A stretch of 64,000 nucleotides of DNA from Desulfoglaeba alkanexedens ALDC (GTDB lineage Bacteria > Desulfobacterota > Syntrophobacteria > Syntrophobacterales > DSM-9756), in assembly GCF_005377625.1 (NCBI RefSeq), contig NZ_CP040098.1:496001-560000 (forward strand). Direction: 5' to 3'. The translations under genes and the position numbers were made by a program. Positions 35,292 to 43,306 of the stretch are shown in pieces; position 1 is the first letter of the stretch; each line of letters starts with the position of its first letter. Under the pieces are notes generated by a model, which worked only from the letters and a program-made list of their open reading frames with translations, was not told the origin of the DNA and ran no database searches.

Positions 35292-36927
35292 TTTTTCGAC
35301 TATTTTGCTGTTTCATGCTGGACAGCCGCCCGCGTCTCTGGTAGGCTATTTTGCCATGAAGCCCAGCAAAGACGCTCCTTCCTCCAAGATCCGACTTCGC
35401 AAGCATCTGAATGCAGATGCCATGGTGAGGGCGGTGCGCCGTGAGTTCGAAAAGATCCCCGATCCCCGCAAAGGCACGCCGCAGATCTCCTTTGCGGATG
35501 CGGCCATGAGCGCCTTCGCCATGTTTTCTTTGAAGGATCCCTCTCTTCCGGCCTTTGAGAAACGCTGGTCGGCTCGGGATCACAACCTGCACGCGCTCTA
35601 CCACATCGAGAAGGTCGCTTCCGACAGCACCATGCGGGAGATTCTCGATGAGGTTTCGCCCTATGTGTTCCGACCCGCCTTCGGCGAGATCTTCTCACGG
35701 CTTCAGCGCGGCAAGGCGCTGGATCAGATGACCGTGCTGGACGGCCGCTACATCCTGGCCCTGGACGGCACGGGCTATTTTTCGTCGGAAAAGGTCTTTT
35801 CCGACGCCTGCCTTCGAAAAACCTCTGCCACCGGCAAGACCACCTATTCCCTCCAAATGATGGGAGCCGCCCTCGTCCACCCGGACCACAAGGCCGTGAT
35901 CCCCTTTCCCCCCGAAGTGATCCGAAGAGAAGACGGTGACACCAAAAACGACTGCGAACGCAACGCCGCCGGCCGTTGTATCGAGAACCTGAGAACTGAC
36001 CACCCCCACATCAAGCTCATCGTGACCGAAGATGCCCTCAGTCCCAACGCTCCCCACATTGAAACCCTCAAGCGCTTCGACTGCCGCTTCGTGCTTGGGG
36101 TTAAACCCGGCGATCACGCCTTCCTCTTCGAAAAGGCCGACGAGGCCATCGCCGAGGGCAGGGCTGTGGAGTTCTGGCACGCAGCGGAAGACAACCCCGA
36201 AACCCTCCATTACTTCCGCTTCATCAACGATCTTCCCCTCAACAAGTCCCATCCCGACCTACGAGTGAACCTCCTCGAGTACTGGCAGGTGACTCCCAAG
36301 GGGCTGCTGCGGTTTTCCTGGGTCACCGATATCCTCATCCGCCGGGAAAACGCCGTTACCTTGATGCGGATCGGCCGGGCACGCTGGCGCATCGAAAACG
36401 AAACCTTCAACACTTTGAAAAACCAGGGCTACCACCTCGAACACAACTACGGCCTGGGCCGAAAACACCTTAGCGCCGTCCTCGTCACCCTCATGATGTT
36501 GGCCTTCTGCGTGGACCAGAGCCTCCAACTGTGTTGCCCGCTGTTTCAGGCCGTATGGCGAAAGCTCCAAACCAAACGGGACCTCTGGGAGAGGATCCGG
36601 GCCATGTTCTGGGACTTCCGCCTGGAGTCCATCCGGATGCTCTACGAGGCCCTTCTTTACGGATACAAAAGGCTGACCCCGATCATCGCCTATAACACCT
36701 CGTAGGGCGGAGAAAGGAATTACCGCATGCAGAACCTGAGTTTCACCCGAAAAACCGACGCGGAGGTGCGCCTTCAAACCGGGCATCTGAGCCCCTCACG
36801 CTCCGGGTGGCATCCCTCAACGGGACGTTCGGACCCTCGATCACCCCAAACGGCCCGCTGAACACTCGAAGACTCTCCTTTCACGCCCGCTTTTCACCCA
36901 AGGACCATGCGCTCCGGGAATTGCTGA
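35292..36927 (+). mobile_element. Insertion sequence, IS4-superfamily DDE type
   Basis: Limits are set by shared sequence with the deleted copy at 42201-42659: both contain the transposase start region and the block from about 36710 to TTGCTGA. One intact transposase gene inside. I could not define terminal inverted repeats or a target duplication. Its right end cuts into the frame at 36929-37186. Confidence 0.75.
35356..36705 (+). CDS. DDE transposase, IS4-superfamily
   Basis: 449-residue transposase. Candidate catalytic residues: D in YILALDGTGYF (near 138), D in KLIVTEDALSPNA (near 222), E in RWRIENETFNTLKNQGYHLE (near 345). The C-terminal HLSAVLVTLMMLAF helix is typical of this group. 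ATG 35356 (MKPSKDAPSSKIRLRKHLNA) is preferred because the deleted copy retains the same start; the frame is open to 35305. Frame is unbroken, so the copy may be active. Confidence 0.85.
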   Translation: MKPSKDAPSSKIRLRKHLNADAMVRAVRREFEKIPDPRKGTPQISFADAAMSAFAMFSLKDPSLPAFEKRWSARDHNLHALYHIEKVASDSTMREILDEVSPYVFRPAFGEIFSRLQRGKALDQMTVLDGRYILALDGTGYFSSEKVFSDACLRKTSATGKTTYSLQMMGAALVHPDHKAVIPFPPEVIRREDGDTKNDCERNAAGRCIENLRTDHPHIKLIVTEDALSPNAPHIETLKRFDCRFVLGVKPGDHAFLFEKADEAIAEGRAVEFWHAAEDNPETLHYFRFINDLPLNKSHPDLRVNLLEYWQVTPKGLLRFSWVTDILIRRENAVTLMRIGRARWRIENETFNTLKNQGYHLEHNYGLGRKHLSAVLVTLMMLAFCVDQSLQLCCPLFQAVWRKLQTKRDLWERIRAMFWDFRLESIRMLYEALLYGYKRLTPIIAYNTS

Positions 36928-36928
36928 C

Positions 36929-37186
36929 AGAAGTGTAGTTAGTCAAGCAAAGCTAGTTCTTAATGTAAACAACAAATCTCAAGCATCATCTGCCCATTCT
37001 ACATTGCTTAACGCATCAGAGGCATTAAGCATAAAAATCGCTGGCGCGAAGTTACCTCAATCTGTCAAAGACGCAATTTCTGGCGGCAAATCAATGGAAA
37101 CAAAAATCGGGCAAACGGCTGTTGAAGTGAAACGAGACAACTGGCCTACCGGCAAAGGTTACGAAATTCATGTGATTTTCAAATGA
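36929..37186 (+). pseudogene. C-terminal fragment of an unknown protein, cut by the insertion sequence
   Basis: The frame VVSQAKLVLNVNNKSQASSA continues through LPQSVKDAISGGKSMETKIG and ends NWPTGKGYEIHVIFK. Its upstream part runs into the IS end, so the N-terminus is gone. Base use is visibly AT-richer than the core genes. No family recognised. A TTG at 37004 is the only in-frame start. Confidence 0.45.
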
Positions 37187-37516
37187 GATCAGTGGCTAAC
37201 ACTGCGGTGCCGTTTCCGCAGAGATTCGGTATAGCCAAGAAGTTTCCGCTCGAGTTCTCCCTTGGCCCGTTTCATAAACTCCACCTGCTTATACAGAATC
37301 TCCATAACGTCAATACACTAATGTTATAGTCATTGGCAACCTGCCGGTCGTCAAGGGTCTTTTCCTTGGATTTCTTTGACAAGGAACAGCGGGAAGCGCT
37401 AACCTTAGATTTAAGTACACCGACTGAGTAGCAACCGTAACGGAAAAACGGAGATTGGATAGAATAACGAGTTAGCCAGCCTTTAGAATCGCGTGGCAAC
37501 AGATTCTACCTGACCA
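37187..37516. other. Intergenic leader of the HEPN-like gene
   Basis: No supported gene. CTGCGG/CCGCAG near 37205-37225 forms a small hairpin just after the sequence GGCTAAC, which could be a worn attC end. A 38-codon minus-strand frame (37189-37305, MEILYKQVEFMKRAKGELER) is charged and helical but unsupported. Confidence 0.35.
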
Positions 37517-38821
37517 ATGGATACTATAACATTTATAAGCGAACTAAAAGAAACTCTATTGAGCATCGAGTCTACTGGGGGTAATCCCTCGTTGCACGTG
37601 ATACCAAATCACGCGCTTTTGGGAGAACTCAAACGTTTTGTCTTTGAGACCGCAACCCAAAAAGGTATTCGGTTCAGTGGCAGGGATGATCCGCACGGCC
37701 ACGATTGGCGATATTCCTCATTCGTAGGGGACGTTCTTGATAGAGAACGTTTTGAAAGGCGGGTACGTTACTGCATCATCAAACTGAGAGAGTTTGGCAT
37801 TCCAGAAACAGACTATTTTGCGTACGTTTCAAAGGCTTTAGACATTACGCTTGCCCAACTTGAGAAAAATCCTCGTGAGAGAACTCCACGGCATCAGCCA
37901 AGCAGGGCTTCTATACAGAACTTGGTCGTTGAAGAAATCGCCAAATGTTTTGAGACGTGGTACTATCCTTCCGATGTCTCTTACTATGAATTTGCCACAG
38001 AACATCAATTGGCGACCTACGACATCACGAGTCGAAGATGGCGACTATCTGGCATTGGGCAGTATGTGTTGCAGCTATCGGCCTTTGAGTTGATCGTCTT
38101 TCTGTGCGCTTTGGAAGTTACCTTTGCGCGCAAGAGCACGAGTAGTCGTTATCTTAACAAACAGACCCTCGACACATTGAGCAAAGCACAGCCTATAGAT
38201 GATCTGCGGTTCAATCGCCGCGAGCGACTCCCGATGTCGCTTCGCTGGTATGGAATCGTTGATACAACAACTGAAGAACCGCTTATCACAGATTTTGGCA
38301 GAAGGATACTGGTAAAAACATCTGCGAATCTTGACGTTCTGAGAGACGTTATTATGCTGTTAACTGAATCAGAAGTCGGCGGATTCGAATTTCTGGGTGG
38401 CACAGATTTAATCGAGCAAGTTAAGGAACGCACAAGAACATCCCGAAGCCTCATTCAAGATCAAAGAGTATCGGTTGAGATAGCAGTAAACCTCTTTATG
38501 ACAGGGCATTATCTTGATAGTTTACGCATCTTCTACTCAAACATAGAAGCAGTCCTGAATCTCGCCTTGATGAAGATAGGATTGCGTCCAGAAGATTTCG
38601 GAGGTATGAAACCCAAACTTGAGAAATTGGAGAAAGAAAAAGTACTCTCCTCGAAATTGAGCAGTTGGCTGGAAGTAGTAACCAGCCGTAATAAAGTTCT
38701 TCACGGCAACATCGTGGAAGATGACGCAGCGTTAGTGAAACCCCTTTTCTTTTTCATTGGAGCGTTCTGGAATCGCTTGGTTGAAGAAGTAGATTTTTAC
38801 TTTGAGAAAACGGCTGGCTAA
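37517..38821 (+). CDS. Unrecognised 434-residue protein with HEPN-like C-terminal domain
   Basis: I do not recognise the full protein. The C-terminal about 110 residues are helical: IFYSNIEAVLNLALMKIGLR, then a lysine-rich helix, then SRNKVLHGN with R391-x4-H396, the R-x4-6-H signature of HEPN ribonucleases and substrate-binding HEPN domains. Residues about 170-270 (YEFATEHQLATYDITSRRWR; PLITDFGRRIL) look like a winged-helix or DNA-binding module. Soluble, no signal or membrane segment. Its TAA lies inside an attC-like site (38816-38885), as in integron cassettes, and a toxin-antitoxin pair follows. HEPN proteins in such settings are often defence or toxin RNases; that role is inferred. Confidence 0.75.
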   Translation: MDTITFISELKETLLSIESTGGNPSLHVIPNHALLGELKRFVFETATQKGIRFSGRDDPHGHDWRYSSFVGDVLDRERFERRVRYCIIKLREFGIPETDYFAYVSKALDITLAQLEKNPRERTPRHQPSRASIQNLVVEEIAKCFETWYYPSDVSYYEFATEHQLATYDITSRRWRLSGIGQYVLQLSAFELIVFLCALEVTFARKSTSSRYLNKQTLDTLSKAQPIDDLRFNRRERLPMSLRWYGIVDTTTEEPLITDFGRRILVKTSANLDVLRDVIMLLTESEVGGFEFLGGTDLIEQVKERTRTSRSLIQDQRVSVEIAVNLFMTGHYLDSLRIFYSNIEAVLNLALMKIGLRPEDFGGMKPKLEKLEKEKVLSSKLSSWLEVVTSRNKVLHGNIVEDDAALVKPLFFFIGAFWNRLVEEVDFYFEKTAG

Positions 38822-38885
38822 CAACGGGTTGCAGGCGACGTTGCTCCGCTACGCTCCACAACGCGCCTGAACCCGACCGTTAGAT
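38816..38885 (+). repeat. attC-like recombination site 1
   Basis: Imperfect palindrome of 70 bp. Left arm TAACAACGGGTTGCAGGCG faces right arm CGCCTGAACCCGACCGTTA, followed by GTTAGAT, which fits the integron core GTTRRRY. The upstream gene ends with the TAA of the left core. The central spacer TTGCTCCGCTACGCTCCACAA is itself near-palindromic, as in many attC sites. Confidence 0.6.
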
Positions 38886-38917
38886 GCAAAATGAAAGAAA
38901 TAGGGAGGATTTGAGCT

Positions 38918-39139
38918 ATGAAGAAGAAATTAACTGCAACTGATACTCTTGGTTTATCAATCCCAGAGAGAATCCAATTGGCAGAAGACATTTGGGATAC
39001 GGTAGCCGCAGAAGCTGAGTCGGTCGAATTAACTGAAGGAGAGAAGAAGATAATTGATGAAAGATTGGAGGCATATCACCAGAATCCTGATTTGGGTTCT
39101 CCTTGGGAAGATGTTTATAAGAGAACAGTAAGCAAATGA
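38918..39139 (+). CDS. Addiction-module antitoxin (TIGR02574-type)
   Basis: 73-residue acidic antitoxin. LGLSIPERIQLAEDIWDTVA near residue 11 and LTEGEKKIIDERLEAYHQNP near 38 are the family's two blocks; the C-terminus SPWEDV is also typical. It should bind and neutralise the adjacent ParE/RelE-type toxin and repress the operon. Start ATG 38918 has AGGGAGGATTTGAG before it. Overlaps the toxin start by 4 bp (ATGA at 39136). Low-GC relative to neighbours outside the island. Confidence 0.85.
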   Translation: MKKKLTATDTLGLSIPERIQLAEDIWDTVAAEAESVELTEGEKKIIDERLEAYHQNPDLGSPWEDVYKRTVSK

Positions 39140-39441
39140 ACTATAGAGTTATTGTCAGACCGGAAGCTGAAAATGACTTAAAGGAAGCTTTCTCCTGGTA
39201 TGAAGATAAAAGGCAGGGGTTAGGATATGATTTTCTTTTACAGATTGAGGCGGGGCTGAAATTCATAGAAAGAAACCCGGAGATTTGTCCGCCTGAGCAT
39301 AAAGGAACGAGAAAGCATCTCATCAAAAGGTTTCCTTAGAAAATACTCTATCTGATTGAAAAAGAGAAAATAATTGTTCTCGCCGTAATTCATGGCAAGA
39401 GAAGTTCAAATTTAATAAGAAAGAGAATAGACAGCATTTAA
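39136..39441 (+). pseudogene. RelE/ParE-family toxin with internal amber codon
   Basis: Reads NYRVIVRPEAENDLKEAFSW through HKGTRKHLIKRFP, then TAG at 39337-39339, then in the same frame KILYLIEKEKIIVLAVIHGK to TAA at 39439-39441. The two parts together make a normal 101-residue ParE toxin. The TAG replaces what is normally a tyrosine codon (RFPY-K), a single C-to-G change, so the toxin's last beta strands are lost unless the stop is suppressed. The final TAA lies in the attC-like site 2. Confidence 0.75.
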
Positions 39442-39498
39442 CAAATCGTTGCAGCGGACGGCGGGCAAACCCGCCGCCGCTGAACTCTATCGTTCTCG
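39437..39498 (+). repeat. attC-like site 2, partly degenerate
   Basis: TTTAACAAATCGTTGCAGCGG opposes CCGCTGAACTCTATCGTT, with a GC-rich stem GGCGGG/CCCGCC between. The left core contains the toxin-frame TAA as at site 1. The right core reads GTTCTCG rather than GTTRRRY, so the site is worn or truncated. Confidence 0.45.
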
Positions 39499-39546
39499 GC
39501 GGCTGGGCCGCCGAGAATCGCGGTGCTGACTTCGTCAGCACCGCGA
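39493..39546. repeat. Two consecutive perfect hairpins
   Basis: TTCTCGGCGGC/GCCGCCGAGAA (39493-39517) and TCGCGGTGCTGAC/GTCAGCACCGCGA (39518-39546) directly abut. No T-tract follows, so terminator function is uncertain. Together with attC-like site 2 they form about 110 bp of continuous palindromes. Confidence 0.6.
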
Positions 39547-39591
39547 TTAGGCGCTATTATTGCCATCCTTCATATTGTTCGAGACGGAACG

Positions 39592-41206
39592 TGTCAATGA
39601 AAATGAGACACGGGGGTGGAAAAATTACGCTTGCATATTTTGTGTCGCAGGCGGGTTAATCCAGACCGCCTCCGGTAGCTTAGCAGGAGCCGGGATCTTG
39701 TGCTTGAACCGACGCGGATTTTTCTCGAAGGCTGCAGCCAGGACCACTTCACGGCGACCTATCACTTTGTTGGCCAACCCATAGTGCACCTGTTCGGGGG
39801 TCAGCAGTGCGATGCCACTGTGGTGATGCTCCGTGTTATACCAGGAGAAGAAAGCCTGGCAAAAGCAACGGCTATCCTGGAGGGAGCCGAACTTTTCCGG
39901 GAACTGCGGACAGTACTTCAGGGTTTTGAACTGGGCTTCAGAATACGGGTTGTCATTGCTGACATGCGGCTGGCTGTGAGTTTTAGTGATCCCCAAGTCC
40001 GCAAACAACTGCGCGACGACTTTCGATCTCATGCTCGATCCGCGGTCGGCGTGTACGGTCAGTTGGCCCGGCGCAATCTGCTGCTTGTGGCAGCTCTCCT
40101 CGATCAGGCGTTTGGCCAGTGCCTTACTTTCACAGTGGGCGACCATCCAGCCTGTGACGTAGCGGCTGAAGATATCGATGATGACGTACAGATGGAAGTA
40201 GGTCCACTTGGCCGGCCCCTTGAGCTTGGTGATGTCCCAGGACCAAACCTGGTTGGGAGCAGTGGCCAGCAGTTCGGGTTTGCTGTAATGCGCTTGCGGG
40301 ACGTGCCGGCGCCGTTCTTTGACCTGCTCGTGTTCGGCGGTCAGGATGCGATACATCGTCCGAGGCGAGCACAGGTATTGCCCGTCGTCGAGCAAGGTAG
40401 CATAGACTTGCAAAGGCGCCTTGTCTTGGAAACGCTCGCTGTGAAGCACCTCCACGACGGCCTGCCTTTCCGGTGCTGTCAGCGCCAATGGCGGCCTTGG
40501 CCGATCGGCCTGCGTCTGGGGTACCGGAGCTTGGACCGCCGGTAAAAGGTCGCCCTGGAGACTTCCAACGCCTCACAGGCGGCCTTTTTACCGACGTCGT
40601 GACCCAGTGTGTCAGCGGCTTGAATCATTTGCTCTCTTCGATCTCTTGCAGGTTCTGTTCGATGCCCAGGATCTCGGAAATTTTTTTTGAGCCTCGATGA
40701 TAATATGGGCTTGTTTGAGTTTGTTTTGCAGGCGCTGATTTTCGGGCTCCAATTCGGCCACACGGGTATCGAGAGGATTTCGAGGTCTTGCCTTGCGGCC
40801 TCGTTTTGCCGGCGTCAGGCCCTGGAGGATGCCCTGCTCGCGCTGCTTTCGCCAGTTGGTCAGCTGAGAGGAATACAACCCCTCTCGTCGCAGCAGTGCA
40901 CCGATCTGGCCTGGCCTCGCTGCACTGGTCGGCCTGATCGATCACGCGCAGCTTGTAGGCCGCCGTGAAACGTCGCCGAGGTTTTGCCTCCGTGACTTCA
41001 GGATCGGGGGGCGAGATGTCCAGATCACGCCGGTCGCCGGCCGTGGCGCCAACTCCAGTCGCCCCTTGGGCTCCTTCCGTTGGCGCCACGCCTGAGCCGG
41101 GCTGCCTCGCCTCAAGCGGGTTGGGATTCAGTGGCATTTTCATAGCTTATCTCCTATCCGCCCTACACTAATTTACTAAGGGGTCCGTGTCTCACCTACA
41201 TTGGCA
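39592..41206 (-). mobile_element. IS3-family insertion sequence, decayed
   Basis: 1615 bp with about 26-bp imperfect inverted ends: TGTCAATGAAAATGAGACAC on the left and, read inward, TGCCAATGTAGGTGAGACAC on the right. No direct duplication of flanks is visible. The transposase genes inside are broken. Confidence 0.8.
39625..41143 (-). pseudogene. IS3 OrfA/OrfB transposase with several frameshifts
   Basis: OrfB catalytic domain at 39625-40488 is long: PNQVWSWDITKLKGPAKWTY gives the first D, LTVHADRGSSMRS the second, and NDNPYSEAQFKTLKYCP the E. Its N-terminal piece (ACEALEVSRATFYRR) is in another frame around 40510-40620, and OrfA (RRRFTAAYKLRVIDQADQCS, then QLTNWRKQREQGILQGLTPA) is split between two frames near 40880-41000. 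At least three frame changes beyond the normal OrfA/OrfB slip indicate a dead element. Confidence 0.82.
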
Positions 41207-41499
41207 CAGAGGGGGACGAGCCCGGCTGAGCCGGGAGGTCACATTATATAGAAAAGAGCTTTCTCGATCTGGACGGTCAGGATCAGACCGCGGGGCGACA
41301 GGCAGGCGAAATCGGCTTCCGCCATGTCCTTTGAATGGGTTGTGGGACTGTATCATGCTCTTTCATGGTGATTTTCGGCATACTCAGGGCGCAGCAGTCC
41401 CTTTACGGCGGTAACGGGTTTTTGTTTTCGGAAGCGGCATCCAGTTTACATATGCCTTTTCTCCGGCTCGTTTTTTGAACATAACAGGAAAGTCCTGAA
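41207..41499. other. Intergenic, nothing recognised
   Basis: Mixed-composition spacer between the IS3 end and the PIN-domain gene. No repeat or gene seen; TTTTTTGAACATAACAGGAAAG upstream of 41500 contains the likely ribosome-binding site AGGAAAG. Confidence 0.4.
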
Positions 41500-41940
41500 A
41501 TGAGAGTTTATCTTGATTGTTGTAGCCTTCAGCGTCCGTTTGATGATAGATCCCAACCAAGGATAGCCGTTGAAGCTGAAGCAGTCCTTGTCATCCTTGC
41601 ATTGTGTGAGTCACATCACATGCGACTCGTATCCTCAGAGTCTCTAGTCTTCGAGATCGGCCGCGTCCCGGACCAGACACGCAGGGAGGACGCTTTGGCA
41701 ATTCTCAAATTGGCCAATGAAAATGTTGCGTTGACAACAGAAGTTGAAGCACTGGCCAGGAAACTGATGGCATCAGGTTTGAAACCATTGGATGCTTTGC
41801 ATCTGGCATCTGCGTCAACTGCAAAAGCTGATTACTTTTGCACTTGTGACGATAAGTTTCTAAGAAAAGCCAAAACCTTAAATGGATTGGATACCAAGGT
41901 GGTATCGCCCACCGAACTGGTGATGGAGCTAGACATATGA
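41500..41940 (+). CDS. PIN-domain protein, VapC-like toxin
   Basis: 146-residue PIN-fold nuclease. Acidic metal ligands: D6 in RVYLDCCSLQRPF, E near 47 in SSESLVFEIGR, D in LKPLDALHLASA near 98, and D near 115 in CTCDDKFLRKA. Such proteins cleave tRNA or mRNA when freed from an antitoxin. The stop overlaps the next start (ATGA). AGGAAAG precedes ATG 41500. The toxin-first order differs from classic vapBC. Confidence 0.8.
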   Translation: MRVYLDCCSLQRPFDDRSQPRIAVEAEAVLVILALCESHHMRLVSSESLVFEIGRVPDQTRREDALAILKLANENVALTTEVEALARKLMASGLKPLDALHLASASTAKADYFCTCDDKFLRKAKTLNGLDTKVVSPTELVMELDI

Positions 41941-42146
41941 ACATGCAAGTCAGACCCGTATCTGAAATTAGCCGTCGAGCCACTCACATCCTCTTTAAAG
42001 AGATGGGTATTGTTGACACCATTCGTTTTTTCAATCAGTTCTCGATAGGCCAAGGAAACTACACAAAGGAGCGAGAGAAGTGGCTGGGTGACATATCTTT
42101 AGACGAGGCCATCTCTCAAATTAAGTCCCACAGAGAAAATGCCTAA
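41937..42146 (+). CDS. Small partner of the PIN-domain protein, likely antitoxin
   Basis: 69-residue protein coupled to the PIN gene by a 4-bp overlap. RATHILFKEMGIVDTIRFFN and QGNYTKEREKWLGDISLDEA are blocks I recall in small proteins next to PIN toxins. Charged, helical, no DNA-binding motif identified. An antitoxin role is inferred from position. The stop is followed by C (CCTAAC), reminiscent of an attC left core, but the right part is replaced by the deleted IS copy. Confidence 0.65.
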   Translation: MNMQVRPVSEISRRATHILFKEMGIVDTIRFFNQFSIGQGNYTKEREKWLGDISLDEAISQIKSHRENA

Positions 42147-42200
42147 CATGGCCATGCACATGCACACGAAACCACGCGGGGTAGTCTTTTCGGTGCTATT

Positions 42201-42659
42201 TCAGCGATTCCCGGAGCGGATGGTCCTTGGGTGAAAAGCGGGCGTGAAAGGAGAGTCTTCGAGTGTTCAGCGGGCCGTTTGGGGTGATCGAGGGTCCGAA
42301 CGTCCCGTTGAGCGATGCCACCTGGAGCGTGAGGGGCTCAGATCCCCGGTTTGAAGGCGCACCTCCGCGTCGGTTTTTCGAGTGAAAGGCTCAGGTTCTG
42401 GATGGGAGTAATTCCTTCATAGAAAACATGGCGAAGGCCCTCCTGGCCGCATCTGCAAAGCAGATCTGCGGCCTGCCTTTGCGGGGATCGGGGATCTTTT
42501 CGAACTCACAGCGCACCGCCCTCACCAGGGCATCTGCATTCAGATGCTTGCGAAGTCGGATCTTGGAGGAAGGAGTGTCTTTGCCGGGCTTCATGGCAAA
42601 ATAGCCTACCAGAAATGCGGGCTGCTCTCCAGCGCGAAAAACCAAAACGGTCGAAAAAG
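42201..42659 (-). mobile_element. Internally deleted copy of the IS at 35292
   Basis: Retains the first about 75 codons of the transposase (MKPGKDTPSSKIRLRKHLNA to AMFSMKEL; ATG at 42594) and the terminal non-coding block, but lacks about 1.17 kb. The junction reads ATGAAGGAATTACTCC. The full IS has AAGGA at both deletion borders, so deletion by 5-bp microhomology fits. It could be mobilised only in trans. Confidence 0.82.
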
Positions 42660-42675
42660 TTAACCTCTTAACCCC

Positions 42676-42727
42676 CCGTGCACGGCAAATTAGCCCAATT
42701 AGATGCGTGGTAACTCCGAAATGTAAG
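42676..42727. repeat. 53-bp dispersed repeat, copy 2
   Basis: CCGTGCACGGCAAATTAGCC followed by AATTAGATGCGTGGTAAC and CGAAATGTAAG. Matches 5558-5610 and 45857-45909 with few changes. It may be a terminal piece of a transposon. Confidence 0.6.
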
Positions 42728-42773
42728 TTTTAGGGATCTTTCCGGGTTTTTGCACTGAAATCCGGCGATCTGT

Positions 42774-43001
42774 TCACTTCCGCTGCCACCAGGCCAGACC
42801 CAAGGCACACAGGACAAGCAACAGGGCCAGCGGCCAGAAAACCAGCCCCAGCTTCACAGCCCCCTGCAGGGCCCACTCACCGGCCAAAGCGTAGTTCTTT
42901 GTCCGCTGGAAGGTAACGAAAAACTGGTACGCCCCTCCGGCCAGCAAAAGAACTATTACGGTGATCCCGCCCCACAAAAGGCCCTTTGTGTACCACGGCA
43001 C
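42774..43001 (-). CDS. Small inner-membrane protein with two transmembrane segments
   Basis: 75 residues with hydrophobic stretches at about 7-29 (GLLWGGITVIVLLLAGGAYQ) and 50-71 (KLGLVFWPLALLLVLCALGL). No family recognised. Start GTG 43001 has GGAGGG 8 bp upstream. It is divergent in style from the core genes and lies 305 bp beyond the phosphoesterase on the same strand, now separated from it by the family 2 element; they may once have been one operon. Confidence 0.6.
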   Translation of the reverse strand: MPWYTKGLLWGGITVIVLLLAGGAYQFFVTFQRTKNYALAGEWALQGAVKLGLVFWPLALLLVLCALGLAWWQRK

Positions 43002-43068
43002 TTCTCATTCCCTCCTTAACAAAACAATTGCCGGCCGCCGGGGCGAAGAGGCGGCCGGTTAAAAACCT

Positions 43069-43276
43069 GGTAGCGTTCTAAGGTGGAGACCTTAAGCAAA
43101 AAGGTTAACGAAGGTCAAAAGATCCCCCTTTCCCTTGATGGGAGAGGGTTGGGGTGAGGGTGAGAACATTAACGTATGTCAACCAGTTACATTCCCCTCC
43201 CCTTAATCCCCTCCCACAAGGGGAGGGGAAATAGAATTTGGCATCAAATATTAGCTCTATTATTTTCTACGCTACC
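43069..43276. mobile_element. Miniature inverted-repeat element, family 2, copy B
   Basis: 208 bp from GGTAGCGTTCTAAGGTGG to TCTACGCTACC. It is flanked by perfect 8-bp direct repeats AAAAACCT (43061-43068 and 43277-43284), proof of transposition. Same internal layout as copy A at 15506 with about a dozen substitutions. Confidence 0.92.
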
Positions 43277-43306
43277 AAAAACCTAAGTTCAATGGATTTT
43301 GGAAGT

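Noticed and set aside
37189-37305. Small minus-strand frame MEILYKQVEFMKRAKGELER
   Set aside because: Charged helical peptide but no ribosome-binding site or recognised family; kept only as a note in the spacer.
42391-42645. Independent 84-residue protein gene
   Set aside because: It is the N-terminal part of the transposase in the deleted IS copy, ending out of frame past the deletion junction.
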